Notes under the pieces: model-generated
The model's database searches: none
What the model was told of the DNA's origin: nothing
What the model saw: the letters and a program-made list of their open reading frames with translations, nothing else
DNA from: Pseudomonadota bacterium
GTDB lineage: Bacteria; Pseudomonadota; Alphaproteobacteria; RF32; CAG-239
NCBI GenBank assembly: GCA_018362935.1
Contig: JAHALQ010000004.1
Span: 13,073-77,072, forward strand
Reading direction: 5' to 3'
DNA length: 64,000 bases
Shown here: piece by piece, positions 7,353 to 13,670 of the stretch
How positions within the stretch are numbered: position 1 is the stretch's first letter
How the letters are laid out: the number at the start of each line of letters is the position of its first letter
Position numbers and translations under genes: made by a program

Positions 7353-7778
7353 TTAAATTCCTTGATAGTTGATAGGTTGGTTGGGTGAGGGAATATAGCA
7401 TCCGAGTTTGCTGCCAAACATCAGCAGGTCGTTGATATATCCGCTGACTTCATCTTTATGCGCTTTGCTGAAGCACAGGCGGCGCGGCAGCTTTTGTTCG
7501 CCCTTGCTGGTTTTGACAATGTCAAAGTAAAACATGCCGCGCATAAAATAGTCGAACTGGTCGTCTGTAATATTTTGAATTTCATAACCGGCCGATAATA
7601 AAGCTTCTTTTAAATGCGGATAGATAACGCCGTAGATGTAGCACTGCTGATTGCGACTGATTGTGTCTTTAATTTCCTTTGTTTCGATTGTAAAAGGCTT
7701 AAAGACGTGAGCCAACTTATTGTTGGCGGCCTCAATATAGCGTTGCCAATCTGTCATATTTAAAATTGCCTGTTTCAT
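7353..7778 (-). CDS. Phage recombination-associated protein (NinB-neighbour type)
   Basis: 141 residues. SRNQQCYIYGVIYPHLKEAL and the closing VSGYINDLLMFGSKLGCYIPSPN match a phage family commonly found beside annealases and SSBs, in which a QNxxYxGVxxP segment and a final GxYIPxPN recur. Function in the family is not firmly established. It ends 2 bp before the PC4-like gene. A second possible start lies at 7757. Confidence 0.55.
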   Translation of the reverse strand: MKQAILNMTDWQRYIEAANNKLAHVFKPFTIETKEIKDTISRNQQCYIYGVIYPHLKEALLSAGYEIQNITDDQFDYFMRGMFYFDIVKTSKGEQKLPRRLCFSKAHKDEVSGYINDLLMFGSKLGCYIPSPNQPINYQGI

Positions 7779-7825
7779 AGTCGGTAATCATTTTCCGGTG
7801 TGAAATCGTACCAGAATGTATCTGT

Positions 7826-8488
7826 TCAGTAGGGAATACTGTCGTTAACACCTGATACACGCGTTAATTCCGTCATAATGTTATCAAGCCAGCCGCTTGA
7901 ACCTTTTTCGCGAAGCTCTTTGCAAAGATTGTTGATGTAGTCAATCTGCGCCTTGGTTGCGGTTTTATAACTCTCGGGGGTTTGTTTTTTCAGCCACTCA
8001 AGAGATTGTTCATAAATCTCGCTTAACGGTTTTTTGGGCTTGGGTTGTTCATAATCAGGATTACCTTCGGCAACCGCTTTGTTCAAAGCCTTAGTCTGCG
8101 CTGTCTTAGTTGCTGCCGCGTCTTTGGCAAAATCTGATTTTTCGGGTTTATCCTCCTGCGATAATTTGACGAGCAGTTCCTCCGCTGTACATACAGCTTC
8201 ATCTATGCCGATGCCGAAGTTGCCCAAAGCCCGTCCCATGGCGGAAGTTTCGCAATTCTCCAAAAATGCAAACTTGTTTATTGGTGATTTAGCGACAACT
8301 TCACGGGCAAAACCCGTTGCTCTGGTTACTCCGTTGTTATCAATAATAGAGGCTTTGACAGTTGCAAAATCAGTCCCAAGCTCAACAATCTCTGTAACAA
8401 GCGAATAATCCTTAAAGCTGTTGCGAAATTCTTTCAGGCGCTCGTTTACAGTAATATACTCTTTGCCCTTGATATTAATTGTTTTCAT
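7826..8488 (-). CDS. ERF/Rad52-type single-strand annealing protein candidate
   Basis: 220 residues. The N-terminal 110 show the pattern of phage annealing or annealing-associated proteins: RLKEFRNSFKDYSLVTEIVE, an ATVKASIIDNNGVTRATGFA strand pair, and FLENCETSAMGRALGNFGIG, the conserved helix linking to a GxG motif. A charged linker and a second helical domain follow, and the protein ends GVNDSIPY, again SSB-tail-like. Likely role: pairing of phage DNA ends. The exact family needs a profile search. Confidence 0.6.
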   Translation of the reverse strand: MKTINIKGKEYITVNERLKEFRNSFKDYSLVTEIVELGTDFATVKASIIDNNGVTRATGFAREVVAKSPINKFAFLENCETSAMGRALGNFGIGIDEAVCTAEELLVKLSQEDKPEKSDFAKDAAATKTAQTKALNKAVAEGNPDYEQPKPKKPLSEIYEQSLEWLKKQTPESYKTATKAQIDYINNLCKELREKGSSGWLDNIMTELTRVSGVNDSIPY

Positions 8489-8612
8489 TGCTTAAATCCT
8501 CTGTCAGTTTAAAAATTCGGTCGATTTCCTTAAAATCGGGATTCATTTTTGATTGCTCTAAAATCTGGCGTATCGTTTCCAGCCGCTCGCGGCATTTGTC
8601 TTCGTTTGTCAT
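8475..8612 (-). CDS. Small helical protein (45 aa)
   Basis: Charged 45-codon frame (MTNEDKCRERLETIRQILEQ and on). AGGGGG lies six bases before the ATG at 8612, and it overlaps the start of the annealing-protein gene by 14 bp, indicating translational coupling. Function unknown. Confidence 0.55.
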   Translation of the reverse strand: MTNEDKCRERLETIRQILEQSKMNPDFKEIDRIFKLTEDLSNENN

Positions 8613-8614
8613 GC

Positions 8615-8689
8615 TCATCCCCCTAAAAGAATTAAATAAAGAAAGGGAATAACAAACAACAGGCAGAAAGAAGCTAAAAATTCACTCAT
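8615..8689 (-). CDS. Micro-membrane protein (24 aa)
   Basis: MSEFLASFCLLFVIPFLYLI plus LLGG: almost entirely one transmembrane helix. GAGG lies nine bases upstream, and its stop is interleaved with the next gene's start region (GGATGAGCATG). Confidence 0.5.
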   Translation of the reverse strand: MSEFLASFCLLFVIPFLYLILLGG

Positions 8690-8700
8690 GGCGCGGTTCC

Positions 8701-9144
8701 TCAATTAAAAAGATATTTGTGAGAAGCGGCCAAGGCTTCGGTTTCAAGCTCGCGGACACGGATGCGGAAGTCTTCAAACTGCTCTTTTGTCATCGCATGA
8801 CCTTCGTTAAGGTTAAGACAGCGGTCTTCAATATCCCAGTTGTGTGCTTCTTCAATCATATCTCTAAACAGCATCCACTCTTTGGCGTATTCGGTATAGT
8901 TTTTGCCAAAGTTATAAGCGAGAACATCAGCGGCAAACTGGTTAGCGGCATATTCACGCTGCCAGTTGTGGATGACTTCGTCGTAACGGTTGAAATTATC
9001 AACGGTGGCAATTTCCTTTTTGGCAGCCTCATAAGCTTCGGTGCCGTTCGCTTCGGCGATTTTGTTCAGCCTTTCGGCTTCAGCCTGTTGAAGCTTTCTC
9101 TGGTAAGCGTTTAATTCTTCTGCTGTCATGTTGTCGAAATTCAT
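8701..9144 (-). CDS. First gene of the early left operon, unknown (147 aa)
   Basis: Helical, charged protein (MTAEELNAYQRKLQQAEAER ...) without a recognised domain. GAGG lies eight bases before the ATG. It directly follows the operator-controlled promoter at 9177-9205, so it would be the first protein made from the early left transcript. Confidence 0.6.
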   Translation of the reverse strand: MNFDNMTAEELNAYQRKLQQAEAERLNKIAEANGTEAYEAAKKEIATVDNFNRYDEVIHNWQREYAANQFAADVLAYNFGKNYTEYAKEWMLFRDMIEEAHNWDIEDRCLNLNEGHAMTKEQFEDFRIRVRELETEALAASHKYLFN

Positions 9145-9176
9145 TTTGTTGACCTCTTTTGTTATCTTATGAATTT

Positions 9177-9205
9177 ATAATATAGTAGCTTTACTATAAT
9201 GTCAA
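9177..9205 (-). promoter_or_regulatory. Early left promoter
   Basis: On the minus strand: TTGACA (9205-9200), exactly 17 bp, then TATTAT (9182-9177). Operator O1 occupies the spacer, so repressor binding would block RNA polymerase. Confidence 0.8.
9182..9197. promoter_or_regulatory. Operator O1
   Basis: ATAGTA-GCTT-TACTAT, a perfect two-fold symmetric 16-mer inside the early left promoter. Its exact inverse is O5 in the early right promoter. Confidence 0.8.
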
Positions 9206-9213
9206 CAATAAAA

Positions 9214-9229
9214 ATAGTAAAAATACTAC
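9214..9229. promoter_or_regulatory. Operator O2
   Basis: ATAGTA-AAAA-TACTAC, same half-sites and spacing as O1 with one symmetric mismatch, centred 32 bp upstream of O1 relative to the leftward transcript. Confidence 0.7.
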
Positions 9230-9289
9230 TATTTGAGGCTAATTTTCATAAACGATTGAAAAACAACAAAAGAATTTTGGGAAAAGAGC

Positions 9290-9314
9290 AAAAAAATACC
9301 GCCCGAAGGCGGTA
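9290..9314 (-). terminator. Terminator of the toxin-antitoxin-chaperone operon
   Basis: On the minus strand TACCGCC-TTCG-GGCGGTA followed by seven T, 18 bp after the SecB-like stop codon. It separates this operon from the early left promoter. Confidence 0.85.
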
Positions 9315-9331
9315 GCTATAGATAATGTCGC

Positions 9332-9709
9332 TTATTTTTTGGGAATAAAATCAAAATAAGGCATTTCCACATTTGGGTAAACAGTATTTTTCAATATAGA
9401 TTCTCCGGCGCTTCTTGCTGCTACCATTAGTAACGCGGGAGCCGTATGGATAATAGCTCTGTCCATATCATCCTCGTCTTTTATTGTAAATATCCCGCTT
9501 GTTTTCATTTTAAGCATAAATTTTGATGCTTTTATTTCAACGACGGTTTCCAAAGTTATCTTATAATTATCGTCGTTTTGTCGCGATGAAAAGAAGAACG
9601 GGCGGATTCCATTCAATGCCTCCAATTTACCAGCAGGTAACTTTTGTAAATCATCCATTTGTGCGTGCAAGTTTATTTCTTCAATAAACCACTTGTTTAG
9701 TTTCAACAT
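9332..9709 (-). CDS. SecB-like chaperone of a toxin-antitoxin-chaperone module
   Basis: 125 residues with the SecB fold signature: NYKITLETVVEIKAS (long beta strand), LKMKTSGIFTI (the GGIFxI position of SecB), a helix with HTAPALLMVAARSAGESI (SecB has CPxxLFPYAR), and a closing NVEMPYFDF (SecB PxNF). SecB holds proteins unfolded for export; in TAC modules a dedicated SecB protects the antitoxin. The ATG overlaps the antitoxin stop (ATGTTGA), with AAGGA upstream. Third gene of the operon. The host's own secB is not in the window. Confidence 0.82.
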   Translation of the reverse strand: MLKLNKWFIEEINLHAQMDDLQKLPAGKLEALNGIRPFFFSSRQNDDNYKITLETVVEIKASKFMLKMKTSGIFTIKDEDDMDRAIIHTAPALLMVAARSAGESILKNTVYPNVEMPYFDFIPKK

Positions 9710-10113
9710 GTGCAAGCTTCCTTCATTTGCTCATACTTAATAGTGTCAAAATTTTCTATCTTTTCAATAGATGTTTTGTTTTCAACTCTTGATACCTTTA
9801 TATTCATTTTTGCAAAATCATAAAGGTTTCCGCAATATTCCTGGTTTGGGTCATATATGCATGGAGATTTTATTTCGCAATCTAAAGCCACAGCGATTTT
9901 AGCGATTGTTTCCATAGAAAGGTTTTCATTACCACGCATTATTTTGGTAATGTATGCTGGTGAAACCTCCATTTTCTGCGCCAGCTCTTTTTTGGACATA
10001 TTTTTTTCGTGTAGAATACGCGTAACATCTGCTAAAACATCTAAAATAGCTTTTGCCGCCTTGAAGTAAGGGCTCTTTTTAGCTTCTTGGCATCGTTGCT
10101 GATATTTGTTCAT
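9703..10113 (-). CDS. HigA-type antitoxin (XRE HTH) with C-terminal extension
   Basis: 136 residues. The HTH_XRE domain lies at about 35-90 (MSKKELAQKMEVSPAYITKI, then NLSMETIAKIAVALDCEI). About 45 further residues follow, ending in MKEACTC. In known TAC systems an antitoxin tail (chaperone-addiction region) makes it depend on the SecB-like partner; this tail is a candidate for that, by analogy. It would bind HigB and repress its own promoter. ATGA overlap with the toxin gene. Confidence 0.85.
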   Translation of the reverse strand: MNKYQQRCQEAKKSPYFKAAKAILDVLADVTRILHEKNMSKKELAQKMEVSPAYITKIMRGNENLSMETIAKIAVALDCEIKSPCIYDPNQEYCGNLYDFAKMNIKVSRVENKTSIEKIENFDTIKYEQMKEACTC

Positions 10114-10514
10114 GGCAATTCTCCTTCTCCTATGAGCTTACGGGTTATTTCCTTAAATTTATCAATATCTTCCCGTGCTGTTTTTTGTCCTGTTTTTATA
10201 GCGCCGTGGGTAAAAATTATCGTTTTTATGTCTTCTTGCAAAATAGCGTATAATCTTTTTTTTGCCTTATGCAACCCATACATTTTATATATGTATCCAT
10301 TATTTTCTATCTCATGACTATCTGCCGCGCTATGAAATATATCGGTGCTGAGAGCCGTTCTGCCTCTTTCTGCCAACTGGTCTAAACATGCATAGATATA
10401 GTCCTGTGTCTTGGTATTAAATTGCGAATCAATATAATCGGCGGCATAGCATAAACCTCCTTCTGTATAAAAATATATTTTCCAACGCTTTTCACAGACA
10501 ATTTCTATAGTCAT
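10110..10514 (-). CDS. HigB/RelE-like toxin (Gp49 family type)
   Basis: 134 residues. It fits the phage-derived Gp49-like/HigB group: WKIYFYTEGG strand, an ACLDQLAERGRTAL helix, a short EIENNGYIYKM strand, KKRLYAILQEDIKTIIFTHG, and a final helix with the characteristic KTGQKTAREDIDKFKEI. Such toxins cut mRNA on the ribosome. It is the first gene of the operon, with AGG before the ATG. Toxin-first order is typical of HigBA. Confidence 0.82.
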   Translation of the reverse strand: MTIEIVCEKRWKIYFYTEGGLCYAADYIDSQFNTKTQDYIYACLDQLAERGRTALSTDIFHSAADSHEIENNGYIYKMYGLHKAKKRLYAILQEDIKTIIFTHGAIKTGQKTAREDIDKFKEITRKLIGEGELP

Positions 10515-10531
10515 GTTTAACCTATAAGTTA

Positions 10532-10559
10532 ATTATAGCCAATTTTTCGTTAATTTCAA
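10532..10559 (-). promoter_or_regulatory. TAC operon promoter
   Basis: On the minus strand TTGAAA (10559-10554), 16 bp, TATAAT (10537-10532). The -10 lies inside the inverted repeat CTATAA-GTTAA-TTATAG (10522-10538), and a perfect 18-bp palindrome lies at 10558-10575 over the -35 edge. Both are candidate HigA operators for autoregulation. Confidence 0.75.
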
Positions 10560-10575
10560 TATTAAATTTAATATT

Positions 10576-11253
10576 TCACAAATCCTTTAGTTTTGTCTGA
10601 TAGTCGATGACAACGGCCGTAATCTGATATTCGCAGTTTTCGCTGCCGACGATGATGTTGGTATACCTCGGGTCGTTTGACATAGCTTCCAAGACAACAG
10701 TGCCTTCGTCTATACGCGTATATCTTTTGACTGTGGCTTCATACTTCCCATCAGTGCTGACGCGCTGTGCGACCACAAAATCCCCGTTCTGGATGCCTTC
10801 TTTAACCATATCGCAGTAGTCCCGGATATCGAGGCAGATGAGAGTTGTCCGGTCTGGCGGAAATATCTTATTCATGGAGTTGCCTCGGACGCCCAGCGCA
10901 AAGACATTGCGCTTGCGCAAATTGTCATTAATCGGATAATTCACCGGCAGCCATTCATCGCGCGGCAATTGAACGGCTTCCGTCCATGCTCCGGCTTCGA
11001 CAAAGCCTATGCGATAGATTGTGGCAATCGAAGGCGTCAAGTCTACATCGGCAATCTCTTGCTCGTCAACTTCAAGCAATTTAGCAACAATTTTACGGTC
11101 TTTTTCTTTTAATACACGGGGATATCCACGAGTGATATATTGCTGAATATATGAATCGGCGCGTCCTAGAGCATTTGAAACCACGCGATAATTAAGACCT
11201 TTTTGAGTTATCAATAGGTCAATTTTCTTTCTTATTTCTTCTGGCGTATACAT
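10576..11253 (-). CDS. CI-type phage repressor with S24 autocleavage domain
   Basis: 225 residues. N-terminal HTH (about 1-60: EEIRKKIDLLITQKG, then NALGRADSYIQQYI) and a C-terminal LexA/S24-like domain. GVRGNSMNKIFPP carries the catalytic Ser, and YEATVKRYTR the catalytic Lys; a cleavage-type hinge (FVEAGAW) precedes them. It should keep the prophage silent and self-cleave after RecA activation. AAGGAG lies just before the ATG. Three operators lie immediately upstream, so it probably regulates itself. Confidence 0.92.
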   Translation of the reverse strand: MYTPEEIRKKIDLLITQKGLNYRVVSNALGRADSYIQQYITRGYPRVLKEKDRKIVAKLLEVDEQEIADVDLTPSIATIYRIGFVEAGAWTEAVQLPRDEWLPVNYPINDNLRKRNVFALGVRGNSMNKIFPPDRTTLICLDIRDYCDMVKEGIQNGDFVVAQRVSTDGKYEATVKRYTRIDEGTVVLEAMSNDPRYTNIIVGSENCEYQITAVVIDYQTKLKDL

Positions 11254-11280
11254 TTCGTCTCCTTTTCCTAAAGCTATTCT

Positions 11281-11296
11281 ATAGTAAAAACACTAT
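11281..11296. promoter_or_regulatory. Operator O3
   Basis: ATAGTA-AAAA-CACTAT, 28 bp upstream of the repressor start codon; one half-site mismatch. Confidence 0.75.
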
Positions 11297-11304
11297 GTTG
11301 AAAA

Positions 11305-11320
11305 GAAGTAATTTTACTAT
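11305..11320. promoter_or_regulatory. Operator O4
   Basis: GAAGTA-ATTT-TACTAT, 24 bp centre to centre from O3; one perfect half-site and one diverged. Confidence 0.65.
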
Positions 11321-11346
11321 TGACAATATAGTAAAGCTACTATAAG
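11320..11346 (+). promoter_or_regulatory. Early right promoter
   Basis: TTGACA (11320-11325) and TATAAG (11341-11346); the 15-bp gap is short. O5 sits between the two boxes, mirroring the early left promoter. Confidence 0.6.
11328..11343. promoter_or_regulatory. Operator O5
   Basis: ATAGTA-AAGC-TACTAT, the exact inverse of O1, 23 bp from O4. Three operators here and two at the left promoter. Confidence 0.8.
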
Positions 11347-11373
11347 CTAGCTATATCAATAAAGGAGAGGGAA

Positions 11374-11514
11374 ATGATGATTGAACACATTTTAAGAATG
11401 ATAAGTATGGGAATTGGGAGCGCAACAGGGGCTTGGTTGGTGTCAAAGTTCTATATAGAGCCAAAATTGGACGAGGTTATAAAAAGGGCAGAAAGATTAT
11501 CTCGGAGGCATTGA
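11374..11514 (+). CDS. Small early right protein with possible membrane segment (46 aa)
   Basis: 46-codon frame with a strong AGGAG six bases upstream. ISMGIGSATGAWLVSKFYIE looks like a short glycine-rich membrane helix, followed by a basic tail (IKRAERLSRRH). First gene after the early right promoter, where a Cro-type protein might be expected, but this does not look like one. Confidence 0.55.
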   Translation: MMIEHILRMISMGIGSATGAWLVSKFYIEPKLDEVIKRAERLSRRH

Positions 11515-11823
11515 ATGTTTTTTTCTTTGATTATGCCAAGAAGGAGCGGGGGCTTCTTTGCAATTTTCGCAAATCCACTTTTCACCACATTGTCCCACTC
11601 TGTCAATGTAGGTGTACCGACCTTCATAGCAGCTTTCGCAAATATGTTCGGGACTATATCCTTTTTGGTATTTATCTTCAATATTATTGATTCTTTCCGT
11701 GAGTTCATCCAAACGGTGCTCAATTTGGGTAAATCTTTTTTGAGCAGTAAGCCAAAATGCGACAGAAGTGATGACGACACCGAAACAAGCGCCAAAAATA
11801 TTGTCAAGCAACAAATCAATCAT
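11497..11823 (-). CDS. Membrane-anchored coiled-coil zinc-ribbon protein
   Basis: 108 residues: one N-terminal membrane segment (IFGACFGVVITSVAFWLTA, about 8-27), a coiled coil (EHRLDELTERINNIEDKYQ), then four cysteines as HICESCYEG and KWICENCKE, a zinc-ribbon arrangement. AGGAG precedes the ATG at 11823. It is transcribed against the early right operon and overlaps the end of the previous gene by 18 bp, so it looks like an independently expressed accessory gene. Function unknown. Confidence 0.6.
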   Translation of the reverse strand: MIDLLLDNIFGACFGVVITSVAFWLTAQKRFTQIEHRLDELTERINNIEDKYQKGYSPEHICESCYEGRYTYIDRVGQCGEKWICENCKEAPAPSWHNQRKKHSMPPR

Positions 11824-11880
11824 AATCAGTCTCCTGTCCAAAGAATTTATCAGCTAAATAATCGGGAGTCAAAATAAAAC

Positions 11881-12087
11881 ATGACCAAAAAAGAATTTTT
11901 ACAAACAATTGAAGACTTTTTGAAGCGAACAAAGATGGCGCCGTCAGCTTTCGGAATCAAAGCTTATAAAGACCCCAGATTTGTTTTCGACCTGCGTAAG
12001 GGGCGAGAATGTCGTGAAAAAAGTCAAAATAGGGTTTTAAACTTCATTCAAAACTATCTAACAGAAACGGAGAAGGAAAATGATTGA
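11881..12087 (+). CDS. Small alphaproteobacterial HTH-like regulator
   Basis: 68 residues: EFLQTIEDFLKRTKMAPSAFGIKAYKDPRFVFDLRKGRE. This matches a small DNA-binding protein common in Alphaproteobacteria and their phages (FL..T.M....FG..A..DP.FV.DLR.GR). Plausible Cro-like role given its place near the start of the early right genes. Regulatory target unknown. Confidence 0.6.
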   Translation: MTKKEFLQTIEDFLKRTKMAPSAFGIKAYKDPRFVFDLRKGRECREKSQNRVLNFIQNYLTETEKEND

Positions 12088-12154
12088 AACAATAAAATTT
12101 TTCATCGGCTGGCTGGCAGATTGCTTTATATCCGACGACTGCGAGGAAGAATGA
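12080..12154 (+). CDS. Micro-protein (24 aa)
   Basis: MIETIKFFIGWLADCFISDD plus CEEE. It overlaps the previous stop by 8 bp and the next start by ATGA, with GGAGAAGGA upstream. Short amphipathic or membrane-touching helix. Its place in the overlapping chain is the support. Confidence 0.45.
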   Translation: MIETIKFFIGWLADCFISDDCEEE

Positions 12155-12501
12155 AGCAATACGCATCGCAGATTCACAGGCTTGACGCTCTTGTCCAAAA
12201 ATGGGCTTGCCAGCAGCGGAGCTATGTTTCTGGTCTTCCGGCGCAATGCGGGCATCACTATGTCAGACGTTCTGAAATGCTGCTGCGCTGGGATTTGAAG
12301 AACATTATCCCGCTGACGTTAGATGAGCACCGGCTTGTTCATAGCGGTTACATGATGATTGATATTCATAACCCGTTTCGTGAACAGTATCTGCAAAACC
12401 AGAAAAACAAAGGCCTAAAGGCATATTTGTTGGAAAACGGGCTGACAGTCTGTGAGTTTATCAAAAACTGCGAGAGCAAGATAAAATCAACTTTAATTTA
12501 G
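12151..12501 (+). CDS. NinG-like / HNH-type phage recombination protein
   Basis: 116 residues. The segment QCGHHYVRRSEMLLRWDLKNIIPLTLDEHRLVHSG matches the second half of the NinG/Rap pattern in lambda-like phages (CGHY...LRFD..N...QC..CN), here with histidines in place of the last cysteines. NinG proteins are linked to Holliday-junction processing. The first zinc-cysteine pair of full-length NinG is missing, so this is a short form. Start chosen at the ATGA overlap. Confidence 0.55.
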   Translation: MKQYASQIHRLDALVQKWACQQRSYVSGLPAQCGHHYVRRSEMLLRWDLKNIIPLTLDEHRLVHSGYMMIDIHNPFREQYLQNQKNKGLKAYLLENGLTVCEFIKNCESKIKSTLI

Positions 12502-12512
12502 GAGGGTAGGAT

Positions 12513-12686
12513 ATGAAATTTTTAGATTTGTTTAAGGTTAAAAAATCCAAGGCGATGACTGATGAGCAGATTAAAGAGCTTTATGTGCGCGTACTTGAAA
12601 TTGCTGCCTTTGAGCGCGGTTTTCGCCGCCAGGCGCAGGATATGGCGCGATATTTAAAAGCCGAGATGATTGCGCGGGGGATTTGA
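12513..12686 (+). CDS. Small unknown protein (57 aa)
   Basis: 57-codon frame with GGAGGG upstream; helical and basic (MTDEQIKELYVRVLEIAAFE...). Ends 3 bp before the next start. Not recognised. Confidence 0.55.
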   Translation: MKFLDLFKVKKSKAMTDEQIKELYVRVLEIAAFERGFRRQAQDMARYLKAEMIARGI

Positions 12687-12689
12687 GGG

Positions 12690-13124
12690 ATGAGCGAATA
12701 CAGCTATTATCGCGCGCTGGCCGTTTCTAACCGATTATATGACACTTATGTTGTCCGGGGTGAAAGTCTCGGCGTATTGGGACAAAAGGGCGGTTGGAGC
12801 GCATGTCAGCTATACCGTTATTTTGCCGGACTAGATTTTCCCAAACTAAATACTTTAACAGCTCTGGCTAAAGTTTTGGACGTTTCTGTCTGTTGGCTTA
12901 TTGACGGCGGCCAAAAAAGGCCTCACCAAAACAGCAAGATAGATTTTGACACGATTATTAATGATAAGCCCAAAAATAAGAGTGTGCCGCCCAAGTTACA
13001 GACAATAAGCAGCCGGCTGCGTCATGGTCACCAACAGGACATCTCTCTGATGACAGCCTTTGATTATGAAGAGTTGTTTGATATTTCGGCAGATAAATTA
13101 TTCATCAGGGAGCAGGGAGAATGA
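12690..13124 (+). CDS. XRE-type HTH regulator
   Basis: 144 residues. An HTH lies at about 18-75: ESLGVLGQKGGWSACQLYRY, then PKLNTLTALAKVLDVSVCWLIDGG, the classical Cro/CI arrangement. The remainder is a polar extension without an S24 domain. It may be a second phage regulator of the early right operon. Confidence 0.7.
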   Translation: MSEYSYYRALAVSNRLYDTYVVRGESLGVLGQKGGWSACQLYRYFAGLDFPKLNTLTALAKVLDVSVCWLIDGGQKRPHQNSKIDFDTIINDKPKNKSVPPKLQTISSRLRHGHQQDISLMTAFDYEELFDISADKLFIREQGE

Positions 13125-13330
13125 AATGCCCAAAGAAAACGCTGACCGTTCTTGTCCCTCTTTTAAGCGGAAACAAGAAACGCATTTATAAAAGAGATAT
13201 CCAAGCTGTCCATTTGCAGCAGAATATCGAAGGCGGGGACGATGTTCAAATATCTACTAAGTCCGGCCAATTCATTTTAACCACATGGAGTTACAATCAG
13301 GTCATGAAGAAAATTTGGGGAGAGAATTAA
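13121..13330 (+). CDS. Unknown small phage protein (69 aa)
   Basis: Starts in an ATGA overlap with the HTH gene and ends in a TAATG overlap with the next. Beta-rich (DIQAVHLQQNI ... DVQISTKSGQFILTTWSYN). No family recognised. Confidence 0.5.
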   Translation: MKCPKKTLTVLVPLLSGNKKRIYKRDIQAVHLQQNIEGGDDVQISTKSGQFILTTWSYNQVMKKIWGEN

Positions 13331-13542
13331 TGCTTAAGCTAATTGGCGAGGATATTCTTTATAACGGAATAAAGGTTGCTCAGTTGGTCGATGCGCCGTC
13401 GACGGTTACGGGTGATTTTATTGACTATTTAAATCTGCGTGGAGGCGAAGACCCAAATGAAACAATAGAGGAGCTTGAGGACAAGATAGGTGATCTTGAG
13501 GGCTATATTGATGAAATCAGAGACATACTTGAGAAAATATGA
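13330..13542 (+). CDS. Unknown small acidic phage protein (70 aa)
   Basis: Starts at the TAATG overlap. The C-terminal half is an acidic coiled coil (NETIEELEDKIGDLEGYIDE). Not recognised. Confidence 0.5.
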   Translation: MLKLIGEDILYNGIKVAQLVDAPSTVTGDFIDYLNLRGGEDPNETIEELEDKIGDLEGYIDEIRDILEKI

Positions 13543-13670
13543 CCAATAGCGAGAAGTGGAAACTGAAACATCAGATGATTGTTCAATCAATAAGAAACAA
13601 GGGCGATTTTGATTTGGACAAGATAAACAGAGAAATTGAGGAAATGGAGCAAGAGAAAAATGCAGAATAA
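13539..13670 (+). CDS. Unknown micro-protein (43 aa)
   Basis: ATGA overlap with the previous stop; charged helix (MTNSEKWKLKHQMIVQSIRN ...). It overlaps the next gene by 11 bp. Confidence 0.45.
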   Translation: MTNSEKWKLKHQMIVQSIRNKGDFDLDKINREIEEMEQEKNAE

